DNA from: Volvariella volvacea V23
Taxonomy: Eukaryota; Basidiomycota; Agaricomycetes; Agaricales; Pluteaceae
Length of the DNA: 64,000 nt
Assembly: GCA_000349905.1 (NCBI GenBank)
Contig: KB722751.1
Span: 611,512-675,511, forward strand
Direction of reading: 5' to 3'
Each line of letters starts with the position of its first letter. Positions within the stretch are counted from its first letter, which is position 1. Below the pieces are notes generated by a model that saw nothing but the letters and a program-made list of their open reading frames with translations, did not search any database and had not been told where the DNA came from. A program made the translations under genes and the position numbers. Below, piece after piece: positions 11,737 to 24,315 of this stretch.

Positions 11737-13090
11737 CTATGATTCAGCTGCCCGAGCTGTTTTCTTAGCCTTTTTAGAGGCACCAGAGCTTGCAGCGCGG
11801 GCTTTTTGTGCCCTCGATGTGGCAGAACGTATAAAATCTCGGACAGCCGCTGATAGTTCTGCCTCATCGACCGTGGGTGCAGAATGCCCCGCCTCCTTCT
11901 CCTTGGGTTTTAGTGATTTCGCAGGTCCCTCGGCGCTAGGGGCATTTGTTGAAGGCTTGGATGATGATGTGGAGTCTGCCTTTTCGGCTTTGCGTTTTTT
12001 CTTTGCTGGTTCTGAAGTTTTTGGCAATCCTTCGCTGGACGTATTGCCACTCGTCTCAGGCTGCGAGCTAATTTTCTTTTGCGCGCCCTGATCCTTGTCC
12101 AGTTTGGGTTTCTTCTTTTTGCGTGTGTCTGCGAGTTGCGATGGTTCGGCGAGCGACTTCTCTAACTTTCGCTTTTTGGGTGATTGCTCTGATGATGTGG
12201 CAGTAGAAGTACTCTTCTGCTTCTCGGCTGCTGGGTGTTTGTCAGGTTTCGAATGTTTGGGTGAAGCCACATTGGTTGGTTTCGGTGGAGAGGAGGGTTG
12301 GGGTTGCTCCTTAGCCTCTTTGCGAGCTTTTGCTTTTTCTTTTCGTCTTTGCCTTTTCGCTTTATTCTTTGCTGCTTGCTCCGCCTAATGTACAAATTAA
12401 CAATTTAGTGATAACCTAATGAAATAGGCACTCACTCTCTTTGCGGCTCGTTTTGAGAGTCCTGGAGCTGGTTGACTAGATTGAGCCTCCGACAGCCCAA
12501 CAAAATTTATTGCACGCAGGCTGGGGTGTGCATCCTTTACGCGCTCCTTAAATTGCATCATTCGCCGTCCATGGGCCTAGAGTATGAGTGAAGGCGGTAG
12601 AACGACAAGAACTTCAGTTGAGAACTGGCAAGTCCCAGACTGTTCAAGAAAGCGCACATGCTTTGGAGTTCTTGTGTAGTTCCACCATTTTTAGTTCTTT
12701 GAGTGTACGCCCGGGGCACACAATGCATTCCCTGACGTCGGGTTGGATAGACACCACGTATATTGGATTGGAGAGTGCTTCTGCAATTGTGATAGAGCCT
12801 GCCTCGTCGATGTGAGCGTCTTCGCCATCTGACTGGCCAGTCGAAGCTCGATCATCTTCTTCACCATCTCCAAACCCTGCAAAAGATTCTGCATCCCCGT
12901 CCTCTTCGTCCTCCTGCTCTTCCCCAGACAAGACATCAGAGTCCGAGTCGGATTCATCACTGTCTGTGTCATGAAAACCCATAATCTCTTTCATCTCTTC
13001 ATCTAGACCAAGCTCCTCTTCCTTTTGCTTTCTTTGAATCCGCTTTTCGACGCGTTTAAACATTGGAGGGGTTGTGTGCGAGCCTGGCAA
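11737..13090 (-). CDS. Lys-rich nucleolar-type protein with single Cys2-His2-like motif, 405 aa
   Basis: Exons 13090-12662, 12576-12436 and 12384-11737 give 405 codons. The N-terminus is basic (FKRVEKRIQRKQKEEE), followed by a long acidic Asp/Glu/Ser region. Then comes CIVCPGRTLKELKMVELH and, across intron 1, SKAHGRRMMQFKERV: a Cys-x2-Cys...His...His arrangement of the kind seen in nucleolar and RNA-binding zinc-finger proteins. The C-terminal half is a Lys/Ser-rich disordered tail with several KKRK signals. Ribosome biogenesis in the nucleolus is an inference from composition; I cannot give a gene name. Intron 1 uses a GC donor (AAA/GCATGT): only this donor restores the SKAH reading. The gene is convergent with the kinase and divergent from DSS1. 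Confidence 0.75.
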
Positions 13091-13209
13091 TGCGATGACG
13101 GAGGAAAATGTGATCGAGGTGAGTCCGGCCCGGAGGACAAATTTCTGCTTGAACCATATTTGGAGTTTGCGTTTCAGCCACTGGCTCTACCACCAAAGCT
13201 CTTCTTGTG

Positions 13210-16197
13210 ATGTCCTCCCATTCACTATCTACGTATCAGACTCTACGGAAGGGAGCATTACGGAAATGCTTGAGTCCGCAACTCATACGGCACCAGTCCT
13301 CTGTTACCCATGCTGCAGCAGCTACAGAACGGTCTCCTTCACAATCAAACAGACAGCGCAGGCCGGAGTTGTCGAAAGACGAATTCTTCAACATGAAAAA
13401 GTTGACAAGACGACTGGTGGACCACTCCCAGAAGCACGATACAAGGGGGTGGAAGAGCACTCCTTCACTCCGGCACGAGGAGATGCAACTTGGCAGCGTA
13501 ATCAAGCGTGCAGAGAGAGCGAAATCCAAGTCAACGCGTCCATTGATCAGCGCGAAGCGCCGTACTCATGCCCCATCGAAGGAGAAGGAGGAGTTTATGG
13601 CTTTTGAGGACTTTCCTGAGGTAGGAGAGTATCAGGCGAACTTTCAGCCGGGAACTTTCATAGAAACTAACAGGTGCGTACATACGACCCACTTGGTATG
13701 AGACGCAGTCGCTAAGCTAAATTTATCTCGCAGAAACGAGATATCTACCTATGGCTTAGTACTTGGGGAAATTTATGCCGACCAAGCCTGGCGGCTCAGC
13801 GTGCTCATGTCCTCGGGAGAGGTTTGGTTACCCCTACGGGAGGACGTCACTTTCTCCATCCCGAACGCCATTCCTGAGGACCATGCCCTAAGGTGTGGTC
13901 TAGAAGAAGTTGCTTCAACCCAACAGGAGCTGAATGCTCGTGTACAAGCTCTGAAGAAACTGCGTGCCCTAGAGAAGGCGATTGAGGATGCTTATGGCCA
14001 GGTGTGCCAGAAGGCTGTTGACGTATATTCAATGGTTAAGGCATCAGACCCCAACTCATGGACAACTATCACTGTCCCCGAAGTTGTCAATATGCTCTTC
14101 CCAAACCCCACTACTCTCTTAACGATGGCTACGCACAAGTACCTTATGCAACAACCCTACAAGTTTGTTGCACACCATATCTACCGCGCTAGTCAAATGT
14201 TCCACGTACGTCCCCAAAGCCATGTGGAAGAGTTGGAAACCGTCAAGGAATGGGTCAGGATGAGGGGAGGTCCGATCGACGCCTTTGCTAGCAAGAGTAG
14301 AGAAATCATCGAGCACAACAAACAGCTCCACCTTAATACTCACAACGACGCACCGAGTCAACGAAAAGCATCTCACTCCTGGACGAAAGAGGACAAAACC
14401 ATCCTCAGCTTCTTGCTACGTTCATTGCGGCCATGGCGATCCACACAGGCAGATCCCTATTCAATTGGACAAAGTAGTATCCTGAGGAGAATATATCCGC
14501 AATTCCCCTTGGTCAATGACGCCGCTATTCACCAGCTCTTAATCGACTTAGGGGTGCTGGCCCCTTGGCAGGATTTGACCGTTTTACGTCCAGATCTCGG
14601 ATTAGACCTTACGGATGAAGCCACTTCTGCCACTGTTCGAGCCCAGGACGAGCTCGTTCAGAAGTCAATGTCATCAAGGTCCTCTCTTGATCAGCCTCTT
14701 GGTCCAGAGGATTTCTACCCCTCAGATCCCCTCGAGGCACTTCGCTACGACTTTGGTGACAAACCCGTTTATGTTATTGACGATGAACACGCAGAAGAAC
14801 TTGACGACGGTGTATCTATTGAGCCTATACCAGGAGAACCGGAAGCATGTTGGATTCACGTTCACATAGCCGACCCAGCATCTGTTCTGCCACCTACTCA
14901 CGTCTTGTCTAAGGAGGCCAGCAAGCAGATGGAGACGCTCTACTTCCTCCAACGTTCTTGGCCGCTTTTCCCTCGGTCCCTCATGCATTCACCCTCTCAT
15001 GGGCTTTCCCTTGGTGCTCGGCCTGGGGAGCCTACACCAGTGCTCTCCTTCAGTGCCAAAGTAGATTCGCACGGGGAATTACTAGATACGAAGGTTCGAC
15101 CCGGTCTTATTCGCAATATTCAGCGAATCAGTTACGATCAAGCAGACATGCACCTTTTTGGATCTCTCATCCAGCGGAGCTACCCTTTCGGCTGCCAACC
15201 GCAACCTCGCACATTTGAACCACTCGCAGAGAGTCAGAGTGCGGACCTTCGCCAGCTTCTTCGTGTTGCTGAATGGATGAATGCGAGGCGGTTGAAAGAC
15301 GGTACCTTCACCTATTCTGATTACAGGGCCGGGCTCACAAATTTTGCCGAGGTACCATCGACCGTATTCAGCCCAACATTGGAACCCTACCACTTCTCAG
15401 GCTTCCCAACGTCTTCATATACTGTAACAAGCGTGCACGATGGGGATAGTAGAACGCGAAACATGGTTGCGGAGGTGATGAAGATTGCCTGCCGAGCTGC
15501 TTCACGATTTTGCCTGGAGAGAAATGTCCCCGTCCTTCGCCGTACTGCTGAGCCAATACTAGCTCATAATCCCACCGATTTCCAAAAACTATTGGATCAG
15601 CGGACCCCTAACGGATACATTCTCTTCCGCGACGCTGTACCTCTTATCGCCATCAACCCAGCAGCATCATATTCGTTAGAACCCAAGGGACACTTCGGGC
15701 TTGGTGTGCCGGATGGAGAAGGTTACGTTCGTGTAACCTCACCCTTGAGACGATATGCAGACTTAGTGGCACATTGGCAAATCCACCGGGCGTTGTTGGG
15801 TGAGAAGCCATACTACGATACTGCACAGCTCCAAGATTTCGCAATTCGATTGGTGGTATCGGACCGGTTACGAAAGCGGGTTTATGGGCACCACGAAGAG
15901 TTCTGGAACTTGATGTTCATCAAACGGTGGATCGAAAATGTGGAGAGTGGCGCCATTCAGCCTGAAGTCAATCCATTGGATGACCTGGAGGGCCATACGT
16001 TGATGGCCCCAAAACATAATCCCACCACCAGGAGCTGGCAGACGCAGGTGAGCATACCCAAGTTGGGATTGAGAGCGCGCTTGGGCGATTTGGAAACCGA
16101 TTCTATACCCCTTGCGACTGTAATGCCAATTAAATTTTCAAAATCTCATATTCGGTTGGGTACGATGCCCAAGTTGGATGTCGAGTCTAGATCATAG
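13210..16197 (+). CDS. DSS1: Mitochondrial exoribonuclease Dss1 (RNase II family), 975 aa
   Basis: Exons 13210-13673 and 13734-16197 give 975 codons. The N-terminus is Ser/Thr/Arg/Gln-rich with few acids, as in a mitochondrial presequence. The RNB catalytic domain starts near residue 490: YVIDDEHAEELDDGVSIE carries the clustered metal-binding aspartates, in the Dss1 form (DDG) and not the DDA of bacterial RNase II. It continues with WIHVHIADPAS, FPRSLMHSPSHGLSLGA and VTSPLRRYADLVAHWQIHRAL, the typical end of the RNB domain. The yeast homologue is the 3'-5' exonuclease of the mitochondrial degradosome, working with the Suv3 helicase; the same is inferred here. Length matches the family. Start: first ATG of the frame, 119 bp from the divergent neighbour's start. 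Confidence 0.9.
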
Positions 16198-16630
16198 AGA
16201 TTAGATAGACCACCTACAATATGTTATGAGTAATATACATGTGTATCTTGCATACTGGTAAAATAGTGCAATGCATACTAATCCCCCACTCCTATTTTCA
16301 GGTGTCATGAAAGAAGTGGTCTGATGTGTTCAAACAGAGTGTAATGGCATCATTGTACCGTGTTGGATGATAACGCGCACGGAATGAGTCCGCATTCGAG
16401 CCAATGCTCTAGGCCGGGCGTCCCGGGCTTTCCTTGTCTTGTCCAGTTCTAGGGATAAAGGTGGTTTATGTAATCAGGTTGGGATTGTCGTCACACTAGC
16501 AACTCGAAATCGTTCGATTTTGAGTGGCTGGAAAAAATGATATATAAAAAAATGTCAGAACCCTCGCTTCGTTCCTTGCTTCCCAAAGTCCCTCTCCTCG
16601 TCGCCCCCCTCCCTTTTGTTCTCGTCTACC
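16198..16630. other. Intergenic, CYP51 promoter
   Basis: Contains the DSS1 3' end and the CYP51 promoter, with a TATA-like box at 16541 and a CT-rich stretch before the ATG. No gene seen. Confidence 0.5.
16541..16550 (+). promoter_or_regulatory. TATA-like box of CYP51
   Basis: TATATAAAAA lies about 90 bp upstream of the CYP51 ATG and is followed by a CT-rich leader (16560-16630), the usual core-promoter layout of strongly expressed fungal genes. Confidence 0.5.
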
Positions 16631-18675
16631 ATGTCGTTCGCATCCTTGAACGGCACGATACCCCTCTCCTCCGATACCTGGGCAGGCTACCTGGCCCAAG
16701 CCAAATCCCATCTACCAGATAATTCACGTCTGGTGCTACTAGCATTGGTTAACACCCCTGTGATTCTAATCGTTCTGAATGTTCTACGGCAATTGGTGAG
16801 TGAACCACTCTGAACTACTTGTAACACCGTCGATCTTACCTCACCTTTGGTTCCGTTGCCTAGATCATACCGAAAAACCCGTCCGAGCCGCCTACGGTGT
16901 TCCATTGGCTGCCTTTTGTTGGTTCAGCAATTCAGTACGGAAATGATCCTCTGCATTTCCTTTTTACCTGTCGGGAGAAGGCAAGTATTGCGCCGATGAT
17001 GAGATGCACCTCGTATTTATCGCCTTTCTAGTACGGAGACGTCTTCACCTTCATATTACTTGGTCGCAAGGTCACAGTAGCACTGGGGCCCAAGGGAAAT
17101 AACTTTGTTCTTGGTGGGAAATCGACTGTATTCAACGCCGAGGATGCATATACGGTATGTACCAGCTCCTAACAACAGCACTTGCCACTCAAGATGGTCC
17201 CGTCTAGCCCATCACAACCCCAGTCTTTGGCAAGGACGTAGTTTATGATGTTCCCAACGAGATATTCATGGAGCAAAAGAAATTCGTCAAAGTCGGTCTA
17301 TCAACGGACAACTTCAAGGCCTATGTGGGAATGATTGAGGAGGAGGTTGAGGAATTCCTGAATAATGACCCATCTTTCCGGGCTTACCAGACAAACGACA
17401 TTAACGAATGGGGGTCATTTGACGTTTCAAAAGTGCTCGCAGAAATTACTATCCTGACGGCATCAAGAACACTTCAGGGCAAGGAAGTACGCGGTAATTT
17501 GGATAAGAGCTTCTCCCAACTTTACACAGACTTGGATGGTGGCTTCACTCCTCTTCACTTGATGTTCCCTGGCCTACCCCTCGAGAGTTACCGTAAGAGA
17601 GATCGTGCACAGAAGAAGATGAGCGAATTCTATGTGGATATTATCAAGAAACGCCGAGCAAATAATGATGACGTGAGAATCCCTTTATCTTAGCCTTCGC
17701 GACCTAACTCACGACATTTGCATCTAGCATGAACCTGATATGATCGCTGCACTCCTTCAACAAAAATATCGCAATGGCGAGACACTTAAGGACCATGAAA
17801 TCGCGCATATTATGATCGCATTGCTTATGGCAGGACAACACACCAGCTCTGCAACAGGCTCTTGGATTCTTCTTCACCTTGCCGCCAACCCCGACATCGC
17901 GTAGGTCCTTTCATACCGTGGTCTGCTCCTATTGACCATTCACTTCACAGAGAGGCGCTCTATAAGGAGCAAATTGAGCACTTCGCAACCCCAGATGGCA
18001 AGCTACGCTCGATGACCTATGAGGAACTCCGTGAACTCCCCGTCATGGACTCTGTTATCCGTGAAACCCTCCGAGTCCACCCACCGATTCACAGCATTAT
18101 GCGCAAAGTTCGTGACGATGTCGCAGTCCCTCCTACGCTTTCTGCTCCTTCGAAAGACGGTACCTACGTCGTTCCCAAGGGTCACTTCGTATTGGCATCA
18201 CCCGCTGTCAGCCAAGCTGATCCTCTCGTCTGGAAGAATGCACGCGACTGGGATCCAACACGCTGGAGCGATCCTGAAGGTGTTGCGGCTCAGGCTTTTA
18301 AGACATATCTTGACGAGAATGGGGAGAAGATTGACTATGGATTTGGTGCTGTCAGTAAAGGAACTGAGAGTCCTTATCAACCATTCGGCGCAGGCAAGCA
18401 CCGCTGCATTGGCGAACAGGTATACCTGGTATCACATGTGTTAAAATAGGTTGCTAACCTCAGATACTAGTTTGCCTATCTACAACTTGGAACTATTGTC
18501 GCCACTATCATCCGCAAGATGGAGCTTCGCATTGAGCGAGTACCAGATCACAATTACCATGTACGTTTTGACTGAATTCTCGCTCGAGTATTTGTTCCTG
18601 ACTCCACAACAGACCATGATTGTCATGCCCAAGACACCACGACAGATCCACTACCGCAGGAGACAGTTCGACTAG
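16631..18675 (+). CDS. ERG11: Lanosterol 14-alpha-demethylase CYP51, 554 aa
   Basis: Eight exons: 16631-16795, 16864-16980, 17032-17154, 17208-17672, 17728-17900, 17951-18419, 18471-18560 and 18613-18675. The P450 removes the 14-alpha methyl group of lanosterol/eburicol in ergosterol synthesis at the ER. Visible features: an N-terminal membrane anchor ([19 protein letters not shown]), the CYP51 signature [11 protein letters not shown] with MEQKKFVK, the I-helix [16 protein letters not shown] (ExxR), and haem loop [12 protein letters not shown] with Cys about 500. The Tyr and Lys equivalent to Candida Y132 and K143 (here about Y148 and K159) are the azole-sensitive residues. Intron 2 has a GC donor (AAG/GCAAGT). 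It is an ordinary full-length gene. Confidence 0.97.
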
Positions 18676-18861
18676 ACGACGGAGACAAAAATTACGAGTT
18701 AAATTTGTTTCCTACATAGATTATTAGTTCACGTATTATTCGTTTAGCATTGTATTTCTCTGGGATAATGGTCAACAGCCTCGCAACATCTTTTTCAGTC
18801 GGCAAGAATGTATAGTTTAGATTGACACCACTCAAGCGGAGTTACATCTCTAGCCTGGTAA

Positions 18862-20867
18862 CTACTCATCTTCCTCCCCATCACCATCATCCTCGTCGTC
18901 AGACACTACACCGATGACTCCACCCTTGTCACCCTCTTTCGCCTCTTTTTCTTTGAGACCTGCCTCCCGCAGTTTCGCTCCAAAGGCTTTTCTGGCACCA
19001 TAATTGGCACCAACATCCCAGATCTGGAGTTTAGCCTGTGAACCTGCCGCAGCCAACGTCAACGGATCATTCGGCGAGAAAGTCGTCGAAAAGACTTTGC
19101 CCTGTGGATCATATTCATATACACGTACATCAGGAATTTCGCTATTTTGAGGATATGAAATGACGCACCACTCCTAGATCTCTGGAGGTGACTAGGCTGA
19201 CGTTCCGTTTACCCCCATCCTCGTCGGTGATATTCCAGACCTTGACCAACTTGTCAGTGCCGCCGGTTGCGATGCACCCCCTGATGTGGGGGTTGACGTC
19301 GATAGACGAGCATGCGCCATCATGTGCAGAGAGTGTAAACCTTGCTGGCGATGGCGAATCCAAGTTGGACGGCAGAATGCGGACATCGAAGTTGAGAACT
19401 AGGCCATTCTCAAGGGATACCTAATCGCCGCAAACGGAAGTGTTAGTCGACTGCAGGATTAGGAGAGCTGGTGGACGCACATAGAAACCGTGTGTTTCCC
19501 AAGGATCCCATCTTAACGCCTCGACATCACTACCAAGGATAGCACCCACACCAGACTCTGGGGCTCTTGAGTCGAATACTCTCACTGTGCGATCATAACT
19601 GCCCGTCAACAACACGCTAGATTCTTTATCATTCCACTGCACGGCTTGAACCTTGTCCTTGTGCACGTCAAAGCTCCTTATTGCGCCACCTTCTCCCCCG
19701 TTAATCGTTGGGTCTCGACTAAGATCCCATAATTTGACTGTACGATCTGCACTGGCGCTTGCTAACAGATTCCGCTGGTTCTTGTTCCAACTCAGTCCTA
19801 GAACAGCATCGACGTGGTGAGCCTTCTCCACTGTTCTTGGCTTCATTTTCTTCCGCTTCTTTTTGCCAGTCCCAAGTGGGGTTGGTATATGGGCCTCAGT
19901 CTTGTCAGGCCGACCGAGTATCGAGGCTGGGTACATAGCTTCAAGGACATCCAGAGACCAGATCTCAATCTCAGGATCTAGTGTCCCCACAGCGATGTAA
20001 TTCCCGAATCCGGGATTTTCAGGGTTTTCATACCGTACAGTATTGGATGAGGAACTTGACATCGGGGGAAAATCAAGCCACTCAAGACAGAGAGGAAAGT
20101 TGGGTAGCATGAGGTCGTGGTGGACGTAGAGGTTTTCTTGGGACTCATCGTATACGTAGATCTCGAGCTGGGAGATTTCATCTTCAGTTTTTGCTGTGAC
20201 TAGTAGGTTGTCGGTAGGAAAAATTTCGAGCTCTTCTCGCTCGTTTTCTTCATCGTCCTTTGAATTAGAGGGGAATGTCAGTGTTAAGGTGCATTAAAGA
20301 ATCTAAAAGCAGGTCACTTCAGACCTCTTTGAGTGTTATGTATGGATCTTCATCATTACTCTTGTAGTAGGTTAATCCCTTGATATTGCTGAAGGGCCCA
20401 GCAGCTATACTGGATAAGAACAGGGCTTCATAATGCATAACACGGTACTCACCGGTGTCTTTTGCTTCGTTATCATAGTCGTCAAGATTGTATTTCGACA
20501 GGTCGTCCTTATCCTCTGGCTTCGAATCTACATCCATGGCGTTCTCATCCTCACTATTTTATTTAGCAGTTGGGCTTTAACTCTACAGAGGATGACCAGG
20601 AGACGAAGATACTAACTCGACCCAGTTCTCGTCGTTATCGTCCTCGGCAACGTCTTCTGCATCGTCTGCTTCCTCCCCTTCAGCCCCTAGACCCATGGTT
20701 TTAGCAGCTTCATGGGCTCGCTCCAGTTCCAGACGAGCATCTTCGAGTTCAATCCTAGCCAGCGCGCTCACACGTTCGAGCTCCTGGTCGTCGAGGACAT
20801 ATTTTGCTGGGTGTCTAGCAGCGACACCTTGTCGCACCCATGCGACGGCGGATATGAGGCTGCTCAT
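18862..20867 (-). CDS. PWP1: Periodic tryptophan protein 1 (WD40), 566 aa
   Basis: Exons 20867-20617, 20553-20453, about 20404-20325, 20257-19481, 19420-19169 and 19101-18862 give 566 codons. The N-terminus SSLISAVAWVRQGVA and the acidic block match PWP1, and GPFSNIKGLTYYKSN plus NLLVTAKTEDEISQLEIY are its conserved central part. WD repeats follow (VLGLSWNKNQRNLLASASAD, TVKLWDLS, KVQAVQWNDKESSVLLTGSYD, TVRVFDSRA, LVKVWNITDED, FSTTFSPNDPLTLAAAGS). A basic KKKRKKMK loop lies before the first repeat and the C-terminus is acidic. PWP1 acts in the nucleolus in pre-60S ribosome assembly and rDNA transcription. Start: the second Met of the open frame, at 20867, which gives the family N-terminus. Its start lies 80 bp beyond the POF1 stop on the same strand. 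Confidence 0.93.
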
Positions 20868-20947
20868 GGCTGAGCAAGGCCTTGAAGATTTTGGGTTACT
20901 CGAAATCAAAGTTTATCCACGTTTATCTAAATACATGCAATATGTAA

Positions 20948-21916
20948 TTAAGATGACCTAATGTACAAGGCCTCCTTGATGATGAAATCTGCAATGCACT
21001 TGGGAACAAATGGCTGCCACAAACCCAACGCCTTGACCTCTTCCGCAGACCGAGCCTGCTCGATGGCAGTCCGAACGGCGGTAGAACTGAAAGTACTTTC
21101 CTCCTTTCCAATGTCTATGAATGATATATGCCCCGCCTCAATGTAGTCACGAGCAACAGCCAATGTCTTCTTCTCCGCCTCCGTAGCACCTTCATACGAG
21201 GTGTTGCGGTGAGCACAAACAATCTTTGAACCATCCCCTGATGGTGGAGGTGCAAAAAAGCGCGCGAGAGAGCTAAACATCTGCGCTTCACCCCCGTAAT
21301 ATCTCGGAGCAAACAGGCGCTCCAGCGTATCAAAGCCCAAGAGAAATGTTAAGCGTGTCTCTGGTGTAGAGCTGTCTTCTGTGCTGGGTGGTTGTACGTG
21401 TAGACTCAGGTCAGTACACCTCTGTTGGAGATAAGCACGCAGGATGGAGGATTTGCCAACAAAAGTTGGCTCATCAATGATAGCCACCGCAACATTCGCT
21501 GGTTCTACACTCTCGCCACCAGTCTCGCTGACAGCGTCCTGATTTCTTTGGGTGACATCTCGGGCGAGAAGGGACATCATCTCCAAGCGCTGAATGTAGG
21601 ATGCATCGCCAGGCTTGAGCGTCTTGTCTGCATTGCGGACAGAAAGTAGTAGCAATTTAGCATCATAATCCTTTCCATCTCCTGCTGCACGCTGGGAACG
21701 GGGGCGAGGGTGGTTGGCAAGAGCTAGGTGGGCCTTGGTGGGGGGATTGAATGAGGAGTCGAATACCATGATTTGAAGAGGGCGACGCAGCATGCCGGCT
21801 GATCTAGGCAATGGCCACCTCTCATGGCAAAGGTAGGCAAGCTCTACTGGAGGGCTCGAAAGCCCTTGCTGCAGGCGCTGAAGCAAGAGTTGTGGGGACA
21901 ACGGGGAAGACAACAT
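20948..21916 (-). CDS. POF1: POF1-like nicotinamide mononucleotide adenylyltransferase family protein, 322 aa
   Basis: This is one uninterrupted exon, unusual for this window. MVFDSSFNPPTKAHLAL is the nucleotidyltransferase (T/H)xGH-region motif of the NMNAT superfamily, FLLGFDTLERLFAPRYY follows, and FSSTAVRTAI is the C-terminal ISSTxxR-type ATP-binding motif. The arrangement and length (about 320 aa) fit the Pof1 branch of fungi, reported as an NMN adenylyltransferase/ATPase with a link to stress and protein quality control. The first motif has Lys where the classical enzyme has Gly before His (PTKAH), as far as I know typical for the Pof1 branch. It shares a 115-bp promoter with DBP5. Confidence 0.85.
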   Translation of the reverse strand: MLSSPLSPQLLLQRLQQGLSSPPVELAYLCHERWPLPRSAGMLRRPLQIMVFDSSFNPPTKAHLALANHPRPRSQRAAGDGKDYDAKLLLLSVRNADKTLKPGDASYIQRLEMMSLLARDVTQRNQDAVSETGGESVEPANVAVAIIDEPTFVGKSSILRAYLQQRCTDLSLHVQPPSTEDSSTPETRLTFLLGFDTLERLFAPRYYGGEAQMFSSLARFFAPPPSGDGSKIVCAHRNTSYEGATEAEKKTLAVARDYIEAGHISFIDIGKEESTFSSTAVRTAIEQARSAEEVKALGLWQPFVPKCIADFIIKEALYIRSS

Positions 21917-22031
21917 TGTGGAATTGAGATAAGATTGGTCGGGTGGTGCCGAATCATCACGTCACCAGTCCACAGACGCGATCTCCATCTTTGAATTTCG
22001 AGACCCAAACAGCCATCACCACCGATTTGCC

Positions 22032-24105
22032 ATGCAGAAGGACGCCGACGGTTTCTATACTTCAAGTTAGCATCGCATCTACATCACTACTCAGCCAGCA
22101 TAGTCTAACCCCAGCAACAGCTCCTGAGGGGCTTGCCCAAAATGCAGAAAAGACCGAGGAGCCAAAGCGAGAAGAGAAACCATCTTCACCGGGTACGCCA
22201 TAGTCTCATGCATTTCACGGATACTTGCTTCCTCAACAGCGTGCCTACCCAGCTCCTCAAACCGATCTAATTAAATCGACCTTCGAAGTGACAGTACGTT
22301 CCTAACAATGCCTGTCTGCTTGCCGAGCCCCTGACATACAGCATTCAGGTTACACTTGCAGACCAGCAGCAAGACCCCAACTCCCCCCTGTACAGTGTCA
22401 AAACCTTCGAAGAACTGGGACTGTCAGTTGTATTTTTGCTAATCGACAAGTCCCCGCACTAACCTTGCCCCAGCCATGAAGATCTCCTGAAGGGAATCTA
22501 TGATATGGGCTTTTCCAAGCCCTCCAAGATCCAAGAACGCGCCCTACCACTACTACTCTCGAATCCGTCAGTATATTATCCCCTCGAAACCCTTGCGAAA
22601 ACGTTCATGCTAGACTGCACCAAGTCCTACCAACATGATTGGGCAATCCCAGTCTGGTACCGGCAAAACGGCCGCTTTTGTGTTGACTATGCTAAGTCGC
22701 GTTGATTTCTCAATAAACAAGCCTCAGGTATGATTCCCATAGCATCTCATTCATCTCATTCTGCTTTTACTTAGAGGAGCTCCTTGTCAGGCGCTATGTT
22801 TGGCCCCATCTCGCGAGCTGGCTCGTCAGATCATGTCTGTTGTAGTTGCAATGGGCAAGTTCACCAACGTACAAACCGAGTACGCAATCAAAGACAACCT
22901 ACCGAGAAACGCTACAACTATAACCGCCCAAATCATCGTAGGCACACCCGGGACAATGACGGACTTGATCAGGAGAAGGGTCAGTGAACGCATGTATGCA
23001 GTTTATTCGGTTTTCCACAACACGTTGCTCTAGGTCATTGACGTTAGTGAGGTCAAGGTCTTCGTTCTGGACGAGGCGGATAACATGTTGGACCAAGACG
23101 GCCTTGGTGACCAAACATTGCGTGTAAAGAAGTATGCCTTCATGACCTCATTCTCGTGCCAACAATAATCTTATAACTCAACGCACAGCCTCCTACCACG
23201 AAGCAAGCCTGTACAGATCATCCTATTCTCCGCCACCTTCCCAGACCATGTCCGGGCTTTCGCCTCCAAATTTGCACCTAACGCCAACAAGATCGAGCTA
23301 CAGAAGGAGGAGCTAAGCGTGGATAGCATAAGACAATTCTATATGGATTGCAAGAACGAGGAACATAAATACGACATTCTCGTTAGTTTGTACGAGCTAT
23401 TGACCATCGGACAAAGCATCATCTTCTGTCAGGTAAGGTGCAATTTATGTGCATTAGTCCTCTAATACGCCAACTTTTGATCAGCACCGACATACGGCTG
23501 ATAGGATTTCACAACGGATGACAGCTGAGGGTCACAAAGTAGCATCTCTGCACGGTGCAAAAGATGCTGCTGAGCGTGATGCCATTATCGACAACTTCCG
23601 CGAGGGCAGAGACAAGGTAAGAAGCAGCTTTGCTGATATTCAACCTAGCCGTCACACCGTCCGTATCCTCCCCATTATAGGTCCTGATCACAACCAATGT
23701 TATTGCTAGAGGAATTGATATCCTTCAAGTTAACATGGTCGTCAACTACGATCTGCCGCTCATGAATGAGCGCGTCAGAGGTGCCGACGAACGACCTGAT
23801 ATTGAAACATACATACATCGTATTGGTGTGTCATGTCATCCGCTGTGCGCGTATGGCGACTTACATCGCCGCACTTTAACCAGGTCGGACAGGTCGATTT
23901 GGGCGTAAAGGCATCTCAATAAACTTTGTTCATGACCAGAAGACCTGGTTGCAGATGGAGCAAATTGAAAAAGCTCTTGGGAAGAAGATTATTCGTATCG
24001 AGACGCATGACTTGGATGAGATGGAGAAGGTGCGGTTTAACTTCATCCCATTCTGTTCTCACACTAATATTCTTCGTTTAGACCATGAAAAAAGCGTTGA
24101 AGTAG
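22032..24105 (+). CDS. DBP5: ATP-dependent RNA helicase Dbp5, 464 aa
   Basis: Thirteen exons: 22032-22065, 22121-22192, 22253-22293, 22349-22422, 22474-22566, 22625-22727, 22791-22979, 23034-23131, 23189-23432, 23485-23616, 23681-23825, 23884-24029 and 24082-24105. All DEAD-box motifs are present: Q-motif [82 protein letters not shown] and [15 protein letters not shown]. The N-terminal [17 protein letters not shown] and [14 protein letters not shown] identify Dbp5, which remodels mRNPs at the cytoplasmic face of the nuclear pore with Gle1. With 13 exons in about 2 kb it is one of the most intron-rich genes here. Confidence 0.95.
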
Positions 24106-24315
24106 TGTAGATTAATCTTGTAAATCGTACCACGATTCACGATGGGTTCTTCCTTATACCTGGAGCCTTTTTGTACAACTGAGATGCAAACAAAATTCTA
24201 TTGGTTTCCAGCTAATTTAATTTAGGGTATGACATATTACTACGATATAAAACTACAGGATGCGATGAATGTCCCAGAAAAATCACACGCGAGAGTACAA
24301 TAATTATTAGAGCAT

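Noticed and set aside
11819..12388. Two long plus-strand frames rich in Phe, Ser and Leu
   Set aside because: They are antisense to the Lys/Ser-rich exon of the nucleolar-type gene; the composition is what reverse-reading of such codons gives.
16631..18675. Azole-resistance changes in CYP51
   Set aside because: The Tyr and Lys at the best-known resistance positions are the sensitive residues, and no promoter tandem repeat was seen.
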